In this document: positions 1 to 10,643 of the stretch, piece after piece
Layout of the letters: every line of letters starts with the position of its first letter
Numbering within the stretch: the first letter of the stretch is position 1
Assembly (NCBI RefSeq): GCF_008795985.1
Contig: NZ_VMHP01000002.1
Location: 868,001 to 932,000, forward strand
DNA from: Marinobacter halotolerans
Lineage (GTDB): Bacteria; Pseudomonadota; Gammaproteobacteria; Pseudomonadales; Oleiphilaceae
Length of the DNA: 64,000 bases
Direction: 5' to 3'
Made by a program: the position numbers and the translations under genes
Notes under the pieces: generated by a model
The model's database searches: none
Seen by the model: the letters and a program-made list of their open reading frames with translations, nothing else
Told to the model about the DNA's origin: nothing

Positions 1-10
1 CGAGATGTAA
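1..10 (+). CDS. Possible last codons of trpB (partial)
   Basis: Only ten bases are present, ending in an in-frame TAA just upstream of trpA. Tryptophan synthase beta (trpB) almost always precedes trpA, so this is probably its 3' end, cut by the window edge. The bases themselves are too few to prove identity; the call rests on gene order alone. Confidence 0.3.
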
Positions 11-38
11 CGGTAGTAAAGGACGAACAGGAGAACAC

Positions 39-851
39 ATGAGTCGAATTGAAGGGGTTCTTAAATCCCTCAAAGCCCAGGGTCGTAAGGCGCTAATTCC
101 CTACATCACCGCGGGGGATCCGCACCCGGACCAGACCGTTGATCTGATGCACACACTGGTTGCCGCTGGCGCAGATATTATCGAGCTGGGGGTGCCGTTT
201 TCAGATCCGATGGCTGACGGCCCTGTTATCCAGCAGGCCTGTGAGCGCGCTCTGGTACACGGCACCTCTCTTCGCCAGGTCGTGGGGATGGTCAAGACTT
301 TCCGCGAAAAAGATGACAAGACCCCAATCGTGCTGATGGGTTATCTCAATCCCATGGAAGCTATGGGTTATGAACAGTTTGCCAATACTGCGAAAGCTGC
401 GGGTATTGACGGGATTCTTACCGTGGATCTGCCGCCGGAAGAGGCGGACGAGGTGGCGCCGCTGTTCACTGAACGCGACCTGGACGCCATTTTCCTGCTG
501 GCGCCGACAACTACGGACGACAGAATTCGTTCGATTAGTGAGCACTGTTCCGGCTATGTGTACTATGTTTCATTCAAGGGTGTCACCGGCTCTGGCAAAA
601 TTGACATCGATGAAGTGGCTGCGAAAGTGGCGCACATTCACGAGCTGACGGCACTTCCGGTGGGTGTCGGGTTTGGTATCCGGGATGCTGAAACCGCCGC
701 TGCGGTCGGACGGGTATCCGATGGTGTAATTGTTGGCAGTGTACTGGTGGATACAATAGCCCGTAATCAGGCAGATCCGGAGCAGTTAAAGCAAGCACTG
801 ACGGATTTGCTCCACCCGATGCGTGTGGCATTGGACAACCTGACTTCCTGA
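39..851 (+). CDS. trpA: Tryptophan synthase alpha chain
   Basis: TrpA cleaves indole-3-glycerol phosphate to indole and glyceraldehyde 3-phosphate. The indole is channelled to TrpB in the cytosolic alpha2beta2 complex, the last step of tryptophan synthesis. The 270-residue length is normal. The catalytic residues fall at the E. coli positions: Glu49 in the run [11 protein letters not shown] and Asp60 in MADGPV. The phosphate-binding glycine region GVGFGI is visible near residue 215. The ATG has a good ribosome site (AGGAG at 29-33). accD follows 40 bases downstream on the same strand, a frequent arrangement in this group. Confidence 0.97.
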   Translation: MSRIEGVLKSLKAQGRKALIPYITAGDPHPDQTVDLMHTLVAAGADIIELGVPFSDPMADGPVIQQACERALVHGTSLRQVVGMVKTFREKDDKTPIVLMGYLNPMEAMGYEQFANTAKAAGIDGILTVDLPPEEADEVAPLFTERDLDAIFLLAPTTTDDRIRSISEHCSGYVYYVSFKGVTGSGKIDIDEVAAKVAHIHELTALPVGVGFGIRDAETAAAVGRVSDGVIVGSVLVDTIARNQADPEQLKQALTDLLHPMRVALDNLTS

Positions 852-891
852 CGGAAACGCATGCGTGGGGATCACAGGATAGGATGAGACC

Positions 892-1818
892 ATGAGTAAC
901 TGGCTGGATAAGATCATGCCGAGCAAGATTCGCTCGGAGTCCAAACAGAGAATGGGCGTGCCCGAAGGGCTTTGGAAAAAATGCCCGAAGTGCGGTGCTT
1001 TTCTCTACAAGCCTGAGCTGGACAAGAATCTCGATGTCTGCCCCAAATGCAATCATCACCTGCGGATTACCGCTCGCCGCAGACTGGACGTATTCCTCGA
1101 TCCCGACGGCCGCGAAGAGATCGGTGCTGATCTTGAGCCCTGGGACCGCCTGAAGTTCAAGGATAGCAAGCGATACAAAGACCGCCTGACCCAGAACCAG
1201 AAAGCCACCGGTGAGAAAGATGCACTGGTTGCGATGCGTGGCAAAACCATGGAAATTCCCCTGGTGGCTGTGGCCTTCGAGTTCGGTTTCCTTGGCGGCT
1301 CCATGGGTCAGGTGGTTGGTGAGCGCTTTGTCCAGGCTGCCAACGTCTGTCTGGAAGAACGTATTCCCCTGGTTTGTTTTTCCGCCAGTGGTGGCGCCCG
1401 GATGCAGGAAGCGATCCTGTCGCTGATGCAGATGTCCAAAACCGCGGCGGTTCTGGAACGCATGAAGCAGGAAGGTATTCCCTATATTTCGGTTATGACC
1501 GACCCGGTATTCGGCGGTGTATCCGCGAGTCTGGCGATGTTGGGCGATCTTAATATTGCCGAGCCCTACGCGCTGATCGGCTTTGCCGGCCCGCGGGTTA
1601 TCGAGCAGACGGTTCGGGAGAAGCTGCCGGAAGGGTTCCAGCGCAGTGAGTTCCTTCTGGACCACGGTGCGATTGACATGATTCTGCATCGCCATCAGAT
1701 GCGGGAGCGCATTGCGGCGCTGCTGGCCAAGTTCTCCGGCCTTGAGCAGACGGCCAAGGAGCAACCCATCGAACTTGAGGTATCCGAAAGACCGGAATCC
1801 GATGTCCCCACCGAATGA
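892..1818 (+). CDS. accD: Acetyl-CoA carboxylase carboxyltransferase subunit beta
   Basis: AccD and AccA form the carboxyltransferase that moves CO2 from carboxybiotin to acetyl-CoA, giving malonyl-CoA for fatty acid synthesis. The N-terminal zinc ribbon is complete: Cys31, Cys34, Cys50 and Cys53 in two CPKC motifs. The crotonase-like core follows, with the glycine-rich runs [11 protein letters not shown] and [12 protein letters not shown] that form the oxyanion/CoA region. The length of 308 residues is usual. A GGATGAG-type ribosome site precedes the ATG. The 3' end overlaps the start of folC by 17 bases, implying translational coupling. Confidence 0.97.
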   Translation: MSNWLDKIMPSKIRSESKQRMGVPEGLWKKCPKCGAFLYKPELDKNLDVCPKCNHHLRITARRRLDVFLDPDGREEIGADLEPWDRLKFKDSKRYKDRLTQNQKATGEKDALVAMRGKTMEIPLVAVAFEFGFLGGSMGQVVGERFVQAANVCLEERIPLVCFSASGGARMQEAILSLMQMSKTAAVLERMKQEGIPYISVMTDPVFGGVSASLAMLGDLNIAEPYALIGFAGPRVIEQTVREKLPEGFQRSEFLLDHGAIDMILHRHQMRERIAALLAKFSGLEQTAKEQPIELEVSERPESDVPTE

Positions 1819-3136
1819 CCCTCCGGCCCGCGCGCCCCTGGCGCCGGGCCCGGATGCCTCTCTTGACCAGTGGCTGACTTACCTTGAATCGATACATCCG
1901 GCGGAGATTGATCTGGGCCTTGATCGGGTTCTGGTCGTGTTTCGGCGGCTGTTTCGCACTAATCCGTCTGCGCGGATCCTGACGATTGGTGGCACCAATG
2001 GCAAGGGCAGTACGGTGGTCGCGTTGGAGAAACTCCTTCAAAGCGCGGGCCGAACCACCGGTGCCTATACGTCTCCGCATTTGGAGCGTTATAACGAGCG
2101 GGTGCGGGTTAACGGCATGGACGTGTCGGATCAGGTTATGATCCGGGCCTTCGAGGCGGTTGAGGCGGCAAGGCGCTCGACGTCGCTGACCTATTTCGAG
2201 TTCGGAACACTTGCGGCATTCGTTATATTCCAGGAGGCCGGCGTCGACAACTGGGTTCTGGAGGTCGGTCTTGGTGGGCGGCTGGATGCTGTCAATATTC
2301 TGGACGCGGAGCTTGCCATCATTACGTCGGTGGATATCGACCACCAGGCCTTTCTGGGCAACGACATTGAAACCATTGGATTTGAAAAGGCCGGTATCCT
2401 CAGGCCGGGCCAGACCGCTATTTTTGCAGATCTGAACCCGCCCCGGTCCGTTCTTCAGCAGGCCAGCGCCCAGAAAGTGAATCTGCTGCGCCCGGGACAT
2501 GGCTATCAACTATTGGCCTCGCCAGAGCCGGTTCCGGACGCACCGGGCCCGACGGCAACAACCTCTGACCGTTGGCTCCACATCGACCAGGACTCCACCT
2601 GCATTCGCGTGCCGGATCACGGGCTTCCGGTCTACAGCCTGGCCGCCGCCGTTGTGGCCATCCGCAAGCTGGAGCCGGAGCTTTCACCCGCTCTTATCGA
2701 AAGTACCCTCGCGAACCTTACGTTGCCCGGCCGTTTCGAGCGTGTTCAGGAATCACCGGCGGTAGTGGTGGATGTGGGGCATAATCCCCACGCTGCCCGC
2801 TGGCTGGCTTCCCGTGTAGGGGCGATCAGGCAACCCGGTCAACGGGTGTTGGCTGTGTATGGTGCCCTGGGCGACAAGGACGTGGAGGGTGTGGTTGAAG
2901 CCATGTCCGGTCAGGTTGATCAGTGGTTTTTCGGCGCTTTGGACGTGCCCAGGGGCCTCGGATGTTCTGAACTGGTTAAACGAACGGGCCAATTGAATGA
3001 AAAGCAGGTCCAGGGCTGTTTCGGGTCTGTGGAACAGGCGCTTTCGTCAGCTCTGGCGGCGTGTAGTGAGAGGGACCTGGTGCTGGTTTTCGGCTCCTTC
3101 TTCACCGTGGCGGCCGCCCGTGACGCGCTGCTTTGA
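1802..3136 (+). CDS. folC: Bifunctional folylpolyglutamate/dihydrofolate synthase
   Basis: FolC joins glutamate to dihydropteroate to make dihydrofolate and adds further glutamates to tetrahydrofolate. The Mur-ligase fold is evident: P-loop [10 protein letters not shown], the region [13 protein letters not shown], the run [14 protein letters not shown], and the C-terminal [10 protein letters not shown] chose ATG 1802 (protein begins MSPPNDPP, 444 residues) because the more upstream in-frame starts lie well inside accD. It overlaps accD by 17 bases. About 120 bases separate it from the SPOR gene, so they may still share a transcript. Confidence 0.95.
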   Translation: MSPPNDPPARAPLAPGPDASLDQWLTYLESIHPAEIDLGLDRVLVVFRRLFRTNPSARILTIGGTNGKGSTVVALEKLLQSAGRTTGAYTSPHLERYNERVRVNGMDVSDQVMIRAFEAVEAARRSTSLTYFEFGTLAAFVIFQEAGVDNWVLEVGLGGRLDAVNILDAELAIITSVDIDHQAFLGNDIETIGFEKAGILRPGQTAIFADLNPPRSVLQQASAQKVNLLRPGHGYQLLASPEPVPDAPGPTATTSDRWLHIDQDSTCIRVPDHGLPVYSLAAAVVAIRKLEPELSPALIESTLANLTLPGRFERVQESPAVVVDVGHNPHAARWLASRVGAIRQPGQRVLAVYGALGDKDVEGVVEAMSGQVDQWFFGALDVPRGLGCSELVKRTGQLNEKQVQGCFGSVEQALSSALAACSERDLVLVFGSFFTVAAARDALL

Positions 3137-3256
3137 CGCTATCTTAAAACTTCGTCATACCACCGGTGATGTTTTGAGTTCCGAGCCCGTGACAGTTAGT
3201 ATCACCGTTAAAACCGGGCACTGCCGGCAAACAGGCATCAAGAGGGGTTATTCAGC

Positions 3257-3907
3257 GTGGACGGACTGAAACAGCGTATCATCGGAGCACTGGTGCTGGT
3301 TTCCCTGGCCGTCATCTTCGTGCCAATGATGTTCGACGAGCCACATTCGGAGCGTCAGACCACCACCATCAAGATTCCCGAGGAGCCGCCATTCCCTGAA
3401 GTGGACATGCCGGAGCCGGATACGACAGAGCCTCCCAGTTACCGGATTGAAGAACTGGACGGTGATTCTGCTGAGCAGTCCGCCGGGTCTGGTGCTGACT
3501 CCTCGCAAAGCGCCACTGAAAGCGTCGCCACCGATTCAGCCGTTAATCAGGCTCCGGCAGAGGCGCCCGAGCCGCCGGAGGCCGTTGAAAATACATCCTC
3601 CGCTCCGGAAACAGCCGCCGAAGCCCCGGAGCAGGAGCAGCTTACCGAAGAGTTTAGTCGCTCGTTGGAAGGCGCCTGGGTGGTTCAGCTGGGCAGCTTC
3701 GGCAGCAAGGAGAACGCCACCCGCCTTCGCGAAAAAGTGCGCGAAAAGGGATACAGCTCCCATCTTCAGCAGATTACCACCGGGGGCAGCGAGCTTACCC
3801 GGGTGTTCAGCGGTCCTTTTGCCGAGAAGGCTGAGGCGGAACGGGCCAAGCAGGCGCTGGACAAGGCATTCGGGCTCAATACTCTGGTTACCACCGGCGG
3901 CAAATAA
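3257..3907 (+). CDS. SPOR domain protein, DedD-like
   Basis: The protein starts at a GTG. It has a short cytoplasmic N-terminus and one membrane segment (residues about 9-24, IGALVLVSLAVIFVPMMF). A long Pro/Glu/Ala/Ser-rich linker (about 35-130) follows, then a SPOR domain (about 138-213, beginning WVVQLGSFGSKENA). SPOR domains bind denuded glycan strands at the division septum, so a cell-division role in the inner membrane is likely. The position between folC and cvpA matches the DedD gene of E. coli and the Pseudomonas homologue. The linker is low-complexity and probably disordered. Confidence 0.85.
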   Translation: MDGLKQRIIGALVLVSLAVIFVPMMFDEPHSERQTTTIKIPEEPPFPEVDMPEPDTTEPPSYRIEELDGDSAEQSAGSGADSSQSATESVATDSAVNQAPAEAPEPPEAVENTSSAPETAAEAPEQEQLTEEFSRSLEGAWVVQLGSFGSKENATRLREKVREKGYSSHLQQITTGGSELTRVFSGPFAEKAEAERAKQALDKAFGLNTLVTTGGK

Positions 3908-3943
3908 AGTCGCCGGATTTCCTTCCTATGCTGTAAGTGTGGT

Positions 3944-3971
3944 TTGGTCAGATAGCGTTTCCTGATAGAAT
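3944..3971 (+). promoter_or_regulatory. Sigma-70 promoter for cvpA-purF with extended -10
   Basis: TTGGTC at 3944-3949 and TAGAAT at 3966-3971 are separated by 16 bases. The -10 is preceded by TG plus one base, giving an extended element. The start would fall near 3978, leaving a leader of roughly 25 bases before the cvpA ATG at 4002. This is a pattern match only. Confidence 0.5.
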
Positions 3972-4001
3972 TCGCGCTTCCTAATTTGCACCGGATTTTT
4001 A

Positions 4002-4571
4002 ATGGACGCGCTGATCTGGATCGACTGGGTCATCATTGCCCTGATAGCGGTATCCACTCTCATCAGTCTGAAGCGGGGCTTTGTCAAAGAAGCTCTGTCA
4101 CTGGTGACCTGGGTGGGCGCCTTTATCCTCGCCCGTACCTTCCATCCGCAGATGCAGTCACTCCTTGAAAGCACGGTGGAAACCCCGCTGGTGCGGCTGA
4201 TCGCGGCGTTTGCCATTCTTTTTTTCAGTACCCTCATTGTCGGGGCACTGATCAACAACATGATCGGGCATCTGGTGCGCGTTACCGGTCTGTCCGCCAC
4301 CGACCGGGTTCTGGGTATGGGTTTCGGCCTTCTGCGCGGGCTGGTGGTGGTGATTGTGGCAATTGCTTTTACCCGTTATACGCCATTGGCAGAGGATACC
4401 TGGTGGCGTACATCAATCATGATAGACCGCCTTGCGGTGGTGGAAGACTGGTCAAGACGAACCCTGGGTGACGAGTTCGCCCGGTGGCTTGGCCCGGCCG
4501 GTGAGGGCAAAGAAAGCCCCGCCGGCCAGCAGACGGATGACGCCGTGGCACCTGCGTCCGCGTCCCGTTAA
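4002..4571 (+). CDS. cvpA: CvpA family inner-membrane protein
   Basis: A 189-residue integral membrane protein with about four hydrophobic segments (approx. residues 3-22, 28-46, 62-85, 101-125) and a hydrophilic C-terminal tail. The N-terminal pattern IDWVIIALIAVSTLISLKRG with the basic GFVKE run is typical of CvpA. Members are needed for colicin V production in E. coli and are linked to bile and envelope stress tolerance; the molecular activity is unknown. It lies 36 bases upstream of purF, the same pair as in E. coli and Pseudomonas. Confidence 0.9.
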   Translation: MDALIWIDWVIIALIAVSTLISLKRGFVKEALSLVTWVGAFILARTFHPQMQSLLESTVETPLVRLIAAFAILFFSTLIVGALINNMIGHLVRVTGLSATDRVLGMGFGLLRGLVVVIVAIAFTRYTPLAEDTWWRTSIMIDRLAVVEDWSRRTLGDEFARWLGPAGEGKESPAGQQTDDAVAPASASR

Positions 4572-4607
4572 CATTCAGTTCAAAACGCTTGGGAGAATAC
4601 CTCAGCC

Positions 4608-6131
4608 ATGTGTGGCATTGTCGGCATAGTCAGTACCTCGAACGTCAATCAGTCGCTCTATGATGCACTGACCGTTCTTCAGCACCGGGGCCAGGACGCA
4701 GCGGGTATCGTGACCTTTCAGGACGAGCGTTTTTACCTTCGCAAGGACAACGGCCTTGTGCGGGACGTCTTCCGCACCCGGCATATGCGCCGCCTGGTGG
4801 GCAACGTGGGTATTGGCCATGTGCGCTATCCCACCGCCGGCAGCTCCAGCTCCGCCGAGGCTCAGCCGTTCTACGTCAACAGCCCCTACGGCATCACCCT
4901 GGCTCACAACGGCAATCTGACCAACGCTGACGAATTGAGCAATGATCTGTTTCGCACGGATTTGCGCCATATCAACACCAATTCGGATTCCGAGGTACTG
5001 CTCAACGTGTTTGCCCACGAGCTGCAGAAGCTGGGCAAGCTTGACCCCACCAAGGACGATATTTTTGCGGCGGTGCGGGCGGTCCATCAGCGTTGCAAGG
5101 GCGCCTACGCGGTGATCGCCATGATTACCGGTTACGGCATCGTCGGTTTCCGGGACCCGAACGGCATTCGCCCGGCCTGTTACGGCGTTCGTCATACCGA
5201 CAAGGGCGATGAGTACATGATTGCCTCTGAAAGCGTCGCCCTGAGTGCTGCAGGCTTCAGGCTGGTTCGCGATATTGCGCCGGGTGAGGCGGTCTATATC
5301 GAAACCGATGGTACGCTCTACACCCAGCAGTGCGCTGAAGAGCCGCACCTGTTCCCCTGTATTTTCGAGCATGTCTATTTTGCGCGGCCGGATTCCATTA
5401 TTGACAAGGTGTCCGTCTACAAGGCCCGTCTGCGCATGGGCGAAACCCTTGCAGAAAAGGTCCTGAGGGAAAATCCCGATCACGACATTGATGTGGTCAT
5501 GCCGATTCCGGACACCAGCCGCACGTCGGCCATGCAGATGGCCCATCGTCTGGGGGTCAAGTTCCGGGAAGGCTTTATCAAGAACCGCTACATCGGCCGC
5601 ACCTTCATCATGCCCGGCCAGAAAATGCGGAAGAAATCCGTGCGCCAGAAGCTAAACCCCATTGACCTGGAATTCCGCGGCAAGAACGTGATGCTGGTGG
5701 ATGATTCCATTGTGCGGGGCACAACCTGCAAGGAAATTGTCCAGATGGCTCGGGACGCCGGTGCCCGCAAGGTCTACTTTGCCTCGGCTGCACCACCCGT
5801 TCGCTACCCGAACGTTTACGGCATCGATATGCCCTCGGTGAACGAACTGATTGCCCACGACCTCAGTGTCGAGGAAATCGCCAAGGTGATCGGCGCCGAC
5901 TGGCTGCTGTATCAGGATCTGGAGGATCTGATCACCTGCGTCAATGATGTGAATCCGGATATTGAAGGCTGGGAATGCTCGGTGTTCGATGGCAATTACA
6001 TCACCGGAGACGTGGATGCAGCGTATCTTGATAAACTGGAGGCCGCCAGGAATGACGAGCAACGCTTCAGCGCCGGCTCGGTCGATTCCTCCGATAACGG
6101 CATTATTGATCTCTACAACGACGAAGACTGA
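4608..6131 (+). CDS. purF: Amidophosphoribosyltransferase
   Basis: PurF makes 5-phosphoribosylamine from PRPP and glutamine, the first committed step of purine synthesis. After Met removal the N-terminal Cys of MCGIVGIV is the glutaminase nucleophile (Ntn fold, residues about 2-240). The PRPP-binding loop [14 protein letters not shown] is clear in the C-terminal phosphoribosyltransferase half. The length of 507 residues is normal. The ATG is preceded by a GGGAGAA-type site. No PurR-like operator was recognised in the short gap after cvpA. Confidence 0.97.
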   Translation: MCGIVGIVSTSNVNQSLYDALTVLQHRGQDAAGIVTFQDERFYLRKDNGLVRDVFRTRHMRRLVGNVGIGHVRYPTAGSSSSAEAQPFYVNSPYGITLAHNGNLTNADELSNDLFRTDLRHINTNSDSEVLLNVFAHELQKLGKLDPTKDDIFAAVRAVHQRCKGAYAVIAMITGYGIVGFRDPNGIRPACYGVRHTDKGDEYMIASESVALSAAGFRLVRDIAPGEAVYIETDGTLYTQQCAEEPHLFPCIFEHVYFARPDSIIDKVSVYKARLRMGETLAEKVLRENPDHDIDVVMPIPDTSRTSAMQMAHRLGVKFREGFIKNRYIGRTFIMPGQKMRKKSVRQKLNPIDLEFRGKNVMLVDDSIVRGTTCKEIVQMARDAGARKVYFASAAPPVRYPNVYGIDMPSVNELIAHDLSVEEIAKVIGADWLLYQDLEDLITCVNDVNPDIEGWECSVFDGNYITGDVDAAYLDKLEAARNDEQRFSAGSVDSSDNGIIDLYNDED

Positions 6132-6160
6132 AACCGGCCCAGCCTGAACAGGAGCAAGCC

Positions 6161-7402
6161 ATGACCCATTACCGCGAACAGCACGTCCTGATCCCCGAGT
6201 CGGATCTTGAGGGCATGTCCGTGGATACGCTTGCCGTCAGAGCCGGTCAGATCCGAACCGGTGAGCTTGAGCACAGCGATGCCATTTTCCCCACCTCCAG
6301 TTTTGTCTACGCCAGTGCGGCTCAGGCCGCGGCGCGATTTGGTGGCGATGAGCCGGGAAATATCTACAGTCGCTTCACCAACCCCACGGTCCAGGCGTTT
6401 GAAGCCCGCTTGGCCGCGATGGAAGGCGGAGAAAGGGCGGTCGCTACCGCTTCCGGCATGTCAGCCATTCTGGCCACCTGCATGGCGCTGCTGACTTCCG
6501 GTGACCACGTTATCTGTTCACGGGGCGTCTTCGGCACCACCAACGTGCTGTTCCAGAAGTATATGGCCAGGTTCGGGGTGGAGACCTCGTTCGTAAAGCT
6601 AACCGATCAGGCGGGATGGGAAGCGGCAGTGCGGCCGGAAACCCGGATGATTTTCATCGAGACCCCGTCCAACCCGCTCTGCGAAGTGGCGGACATGGCA
6701 AAACTGGCGGATCTGTCCCGCGCCAATGATGCTCTGTTCGTGGTGGATAACTGTTTCTGTACACCGGTACTACAGCGGCCGCTGGAGCAGGGCGCGGATA
6801 TCATTATCCATTCCGCCACCAAATACCTGGATGGCCAGGGCCGTTGTGTTGGTGGTGCGGTCGTCGGTCCGGCAAAGCTTATGGACGAGATCTTTGGCTT
6901 TCTGCGTTCGGCCGGCCCGACCATGAGCCCGTTCAATGCCTGGGTGTTCCAGAAGGGCCTGGAAACCTTACCAATCCGTATGCGCGCTCACTGTGACAAT
7001 GCGTTAGAGTTGGCGACGTGGCTGCAAACGCAGGATACTGTTGAGGAAGTCTACTACGCTGGCCTGACCAGCCACCCGCAACATGAGCTTGCAAAAAAGC
7101 AGCAAAGCGGGTTTGGCGGCGTTCTGTCTTTCCGGGTAAAAGGCGGCCGGGAGCAGGCCTGGGCGTTTATCGACGCCACCCGTATGATTTCAATCACGGC
7201 CAATCTGGGGGATGTGAAAACCACCATCACCCACCCGGCAACCACAACCCACGGCCGTCTGTCTGATGAAGACAAAGAGCAGGCGGGCATTACCGAAAAC
7301 CTGGTCCGGATTTCGGTCGGCATTGAGTCGGTATCCGATATCAAGACCGACCTTCAGAGAGGGTTTACGGTGCTCGAAAATCATCGTCAGGGAATCGTCT
7401 GA
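6161..7402 (+). CDS. metZ: O-succinylhomoserine sulfhydrylase
   Basis: A PLP enzyme of the Cys/Met metabolism family that makes homocysteine directly from O-succinylhomoserine and sulfide. The PLP lysine lies in HSATKYLDGQGR, and the phosphate-binding segment is ATASGMSAILA. The final part RISVGIESVSDIKTDL is characteristic. The 413-residue length and the position next to purF match metZ of Pseudomonas. MetZ supplies homocysteine to MetH, which is also encoded in this window at 36386-40084. A strong AGGAG site precedes the start. Confidence 0.93.
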   Translation: MTHYREQHVLIPESDLEGMSVDTLAVRAGQIRTGELEHSDAIFPTSSFVYASAAQAAARFGGDEPGNIYSRFTNPTVQAFEARLAAMEGGERAVATASGMSAILATCMALLTSGDHVICSRGVFGTTNVLFQKYMARFGVETSFVKLTDQAGWEAAVRPETRMIFIETPSNPLCEVADMAKLADLSRANDALFVVDNCFCTPVLQRPLEQGADIIIHSATKYLDGQGRCVGGAVVGPAKLMDEIFGFLRSAGPTMSPFNAWVFQKGLETLPIRMRAHCDNALELATWLQTQDTVEEVYYAGLTSHPQHELAKKQQSGFGGVLSFRVKGGREQAWAFIDATRMISITANLGDVKTTITHPATTTHGRLSDEDKEQAGITENLVRISVGIESVSDIKTDLQRGFTVLENHRQGIV

Positions 7403-7408
7403 GCATTC

Positions 7409-9967
7409 ATGGCCGAGAGTGAAAAAGCGAAGAAAAACCAGGAACTGTCTCCGAAACAGCTGAAGTTCCGGCGATATGTCTCGCAGGGTGCCCGGGAAGG
7501 CGCCGTGATTGCCCTCATTGCCCTGTGCATCTATCTGGGTATGGCCCTGGTGACCTTCAGCCCGTCTGATCCCGGCTGGGCATCGATCGGCCATGAAACG
7601 GTAGTGCAGAATCACGCCGGTCGCACCGGTGCCTGGCTTGCCAGTCTGTTGCGGGATTTTTTCGGTGATGTGGCGTTTCTGTTCCCGGTGATGGTGGCCG
7701 GCTATGCGCTGATGCTTATCCGCCTGCGCAACAAGCCCATCGATCCCCATATTCCTCTGTTTCTGGTCCGGTTTGGTGGTTTTCTGCTGATCCTGCTGTC
7801 CGCCACCAGCCTGCTTTCCCTTTATTCCGTGTTTGGTCTGGGTGTCTCATCCGGTGGTGTGTTGGGCGCTGCCGCCTCTGAATCCATGGTCAAGTTCTTT
7901 AATCTGCCAGCAACTACCTTGTTGCTGATTGCCATTTTCCTGTTTGCGCTAACCGTTAGCACCGGGCTTTCCTGGTTCTGGCTAATGGACCGCATCGGGG
8001 CCGGTACGCTCAGGCTGGGGCAGGGCATTGCCAGCCTTTTCCGCAAATCCGAAAAAGCCAAGAAGCCTATACCCCGTGCCAATCCGAAAGCCGAGCCCCC
8101 CATCGTTCAGGATGAACTGACCCACTACCCGGCCAGCGCCTCAAAGTCCGCCAAAACGCCCTGGTGGAAAAAATTTCTTCCCGGCGGTTCCGGGAAGAAG
8201 CCGAAGCCGGCGCAGAAAGAGCGTGTTGAGCCCGCCATTGACGGGGTATCCCCCGACATTGATTACGAGCAGCCCCGCCTGGAAAGCTTCAGTTCCCGGG
8301 ACGCCGGCGACGCGCCAGCCAAAGCCTGGGCCAATGGGGCGGCGAACAAGAACAGCAAGCCGGCAAAATCTCTGAAAATTTCACCGTTCAAGCGGGACGA
8401 TCAGGAAAAAACCGGTAAAACGGGCGAAAAGCAGGGATCGTTGCTGGAGGATATTGAAAGCACCATTCCGCCTATCTCTCTGCTGGATCCACCGGAGGAG
8501 CGCAAGGAGCGGGGCTACTCGGAAGAGTCCCTGCAGCATATGTCCCGCCTGCTGGAAGAGAAGCTGGCTGACTTCGGTGTGTCGGTCGAGGTGGTGGAAG
8601 TCAATCCGGGCCCGGTCATCACCCGTTTTGAAATCAAGCCGGCCGCCGGGGTCAAAGTCAGCAAGATTTCCAATCTGGCGAAGGATCTGGCCCGCTCCCT
8701 GGCGGTGCTTAGCGTGCGGGTGGTGGAAGTCATTCCCGGCAAGTCCGTGGTTGGCATCGAGATTCCCAATGAAGAGCGGGAAATGGTTCGCCTGAGCGAG
8801 GTACTCAACGCCAAGGTGTTCCAGGAATCGTCTTCCGCGCTGACCATGGCCCTGGGCAATGACATCGGCGGCAACCCGATGGTCGCCAACCTGTCGAAGA
8901 TGCCCCACCTGCTGGTGGCCGGTACCACCGGTTCCGGTAAGTCCGTGGGGGTGAACGCCATGATCCTGAGCATTCTGCTGAAGGCGACGCCGGAAGAAGT
9001 GCGCTTTATCATGGTCGACCCGAAGATGCTGGAGCTGAGCATTTACGATGGCATTCCCCATCTGCTGGCACCGGTAGTCACCGATATGAAAGACGCCGCC
9101 AACGCTCTGCGCTGGTGTGTGGCGGAAATGGAGCGCCGTTACCGCCTGTTGGCAAGTCTTGGTGTGCGGAACCTTGCCGGTTACAACCGCAAGGTCAGGG
9201 ACGCTGCAGCTGCCGGCGAGCCGATCCTGGACCCGATCTGGAAACCGGACGAGTACCTGGCAAACGACGAACAGGAACGCCCGGAGCTGGAGACACTGCC
9301 GTTCATCGTGGTGGTAATTGACGAGTTCGCCGACATGATGATGATTGTCGGTAAAAAAGTTGAGGAACTGATTGCCCGGATCGCCCAGAAGGCGAGGGCA
9401 GCCGGCATTCATTTGATTCTGGCGACTCAGCGTCCGTCCGTTGACGTGATCACCGGTCTGATCAAGGCCAATATCCCGACACGTATGTCGTTTCAGGTTT
9501 CCTCGAAGATCGACTCCCGCACGGTTCTGGATCAGGGCGGTGCGGAGCAGCTTCTGGGTCATGGCGACATGCTCTACCTTCCACCCGGTTCCGGTTTGCC
9601 GGTGCGGGTTCATGGTGCCTTTGTAGACGACGATGAAGTGCATCGGGTGGTCAAGGCCTGGAAAGCCCGGGGTGAGCCCGTCTATGTGGACGATGTGCTT
9701 AATGGCGCCGAGGGTGAGAGTCTTCCGGGCGTGCCCACGCTCAGCGAGGGTGGCGGCGACAGTGAGGGCGATGCCCTGTTTGATGAGGCCGTCGCCTTTG
9801 TCACGGAAGGCCGCCGGGTATCCATTTCGTCGGTTCAGCGCAAGTTCAAGATCGGATATAACCGGGCGGCGAACCTGGTGGAAGCCATGGAAGCCTCCGG
9901 TGTGGTCAGTGCCGCTGGCAACAACGGCGCGAGGGAAGTCCTCGCACCGCCGCCCCCCAGAGATTAG
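7409..9967 (+). CDS. ftsK: DNA translocase FtsK
   Basis: FtsK anchors at the division septum and pumps chromosome termini apart while activating XerCD at dif. Four membrane segments lie within residues about 25-195. They are followed by a fairly short Pro/Lys-rich linker (about 210-360) and the RecA-like motor, with Walker A GTTGSGKS at about 505-512 and Walker [12 protein letters not shown]. The C-terminal gamma winged helix ([17 protein letters not shown]) reads KOPS sites. At 852 residues it is like Pseudomonas FtsK and much shorter than the E. coli protein. The ATG lies 6 bases after metZ with no obvious Shine-Dalgarno, so coupling is likely. Confidence 0.96.
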   Translation: MAESEKAKKNQELSPKQLKFRRYVSQGAREGAVIALIALCIYLGMALVTFSPSDPGWASIGHETVVQNHAGRTGAWLASLLRDFFGDVAFLFPVMVAGYALMLIRLRNKPIDPHIPLFLVRFGGFLLILLSATSLLSLYSVFGLGVSSGGVLGAAASESMVKFFNLPATTLLLIAIFLFALTVSTGLSWFWLMDRIGAGTLRLGQGIASLFRKSEKAKKPIPRANPKAEPPIVQDELTHYPASASKSAKTPWWKKFLPGGSGKKPKPAQKERVEPAIDGVSPDIDYEQPRLESFSSRDAGDAPAKAWANGAANKNSKPAKSLKISPFKRDDQEKTGKTGEKQGSLLEDIESTIPPISLLDPPEERKERGYSEESLQHMSRLLEEKLADFGVSVEVVEVNPGPVITRFEIKPAAGVKVSKISNLAKDLARSLAVLSVRVVEVIPGKSVVGIEIPNEEREMVRLSEVLNAKVFQESSSALTMALGNDIGGNPMVANLSKMPHLLVAGTTGSGKSVGVNAMILSILLKATPEEVRFIMVDPKMLELSIYDGIPHLLAPVVTDMKDAANALRWCVAEMERRYRLLASLGVRNLAGYNRKVRDAAAAGEPILDPIWKPDEYLANDEQERPELETLPFIVVVIDEFADMMMIVGKKVEELIARIAQKARAAGIHLILATQRPSVDVITGLIKANIPTRMSFQVSSKIDSRTVLDQGGAEQLLGHGDMLYLPPGSGLPVRVHGAFVDDDEVHRVVKAWKARGEPVYVDDVLNGAEGESLPGVPTLSEGGGDSEGDALFDEAVAFVTEGRRVSISSVQRKFKIGYNRAANLVEAMEASGVVSAAGNNGAREVLAPPPPRD

Positions 9968-9977
9968 GAGCCTATTT

Positions 9978-10643
9978 GTGAGAGATCGTTTCAGCAGTGT
10001 TCGTTGGCTGTCGGTGGTGTTTGTGCTGGTGCTGTCCGTCTTTCCTTTATCGGCCCTGAAAGCCCAGGAGAACAGCAAGGAGCAGGCCGCGGAACTGGCG
10101 GGGCTTCTGCAGGACTACCGCTCCTTTGAATCCTCGTTTATCCAGATTGTGGTTAACGAAAACGGCAACCAGGTTCAGGAAACCCGCGGCAAGCTGAAAG
10201 CCAAGCGTCCGGGGCTGTTCTACTGGGAAACCACATCGCCCCATTCCCAGTACATCGTTAGCGATGGTAATCAGGTCAAGGTGTACGATCCCGACCTTGA
10301 ACAGGTCACCATTCACGATCTCGACGATCGCGCAGCCACCACGCCGGCACTGCTGCTCAGTGGGCAGGTGGACAATCTGAACGAGAAATACCAGGTGTCC
10401 TCCTCGGCAGAAGGGGGAGCAAACCGCGAGTTTACCCTCCAGCCCCGTAACCAGGATTCCCTGTTTCTGTCCCTGACGCTGACGTTCTCCGGTGACCGTC
10501 TGCAGGAAATGCGGATGCGGGACTCGCTGGGCCAGCTCAGCGTGCTGAGCTTCATGGATGTAACGATTAACGGCAGTATTCCGGAACAGGCCTTCACTCT
10601 TGATTACCCTGATTCGGTGGATGTGATCGGGAAAGACACCTGA
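9978..10643 (+). CDS. lolA: Outer-membrane lipoprotein carrier protein
   Basis: LolA is the periplasmic chaperone that takes lipoproteins from the LolCDE exporter to LolB. I chose GTG 9978, ten bases after ftsK and preceded by AGGAG, because it yields a clean signal peptide (positive start, hydrophobic core WLSVVFVLVLSVFPLSA, cleavage near ALKAQE). Upstream in-frame starts lie inside ftsK. The mature protein has the expected LolA features: SFIQIVVNENG, the RPGLFYWE motif and YDPDLEQVTI. The stop overlaps the rarA start as TGATG. Confidence 0.93.
   Translation: MRDRFSSVRWLSVVFVLVLSVFPLSALKAQENSKEQAAELAGLLQDYRSFESSFIQIVVNENGNQVQETRGKLKAKRPGLFYWETTSPHSQYIVSDGNQVKVYDPDLEQVTIHDLDDRAATTPALLLSGQVDNLNEKYQVSSSAEGGANREFTLQPRNQDSLFLSLTLTFSGDRLQEMRMRDSLGQLSVLSFMDVTINGSIPEQAFTLDYPDSVDVIGKDT

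Noticed and set aside
583..1764. A 393-residue open frame antisense to trpA and accD
   Set aside because: Covers two firm genes, with no ribosome site or family resemblance.
8381..10078. A 565-residue open frame antisense to ftsK and the start of lolA
   Set aside because: ftsK is unmistakable on the plus strand; the antisense product shows no motif and has His-rich composition typical of shadow frames.
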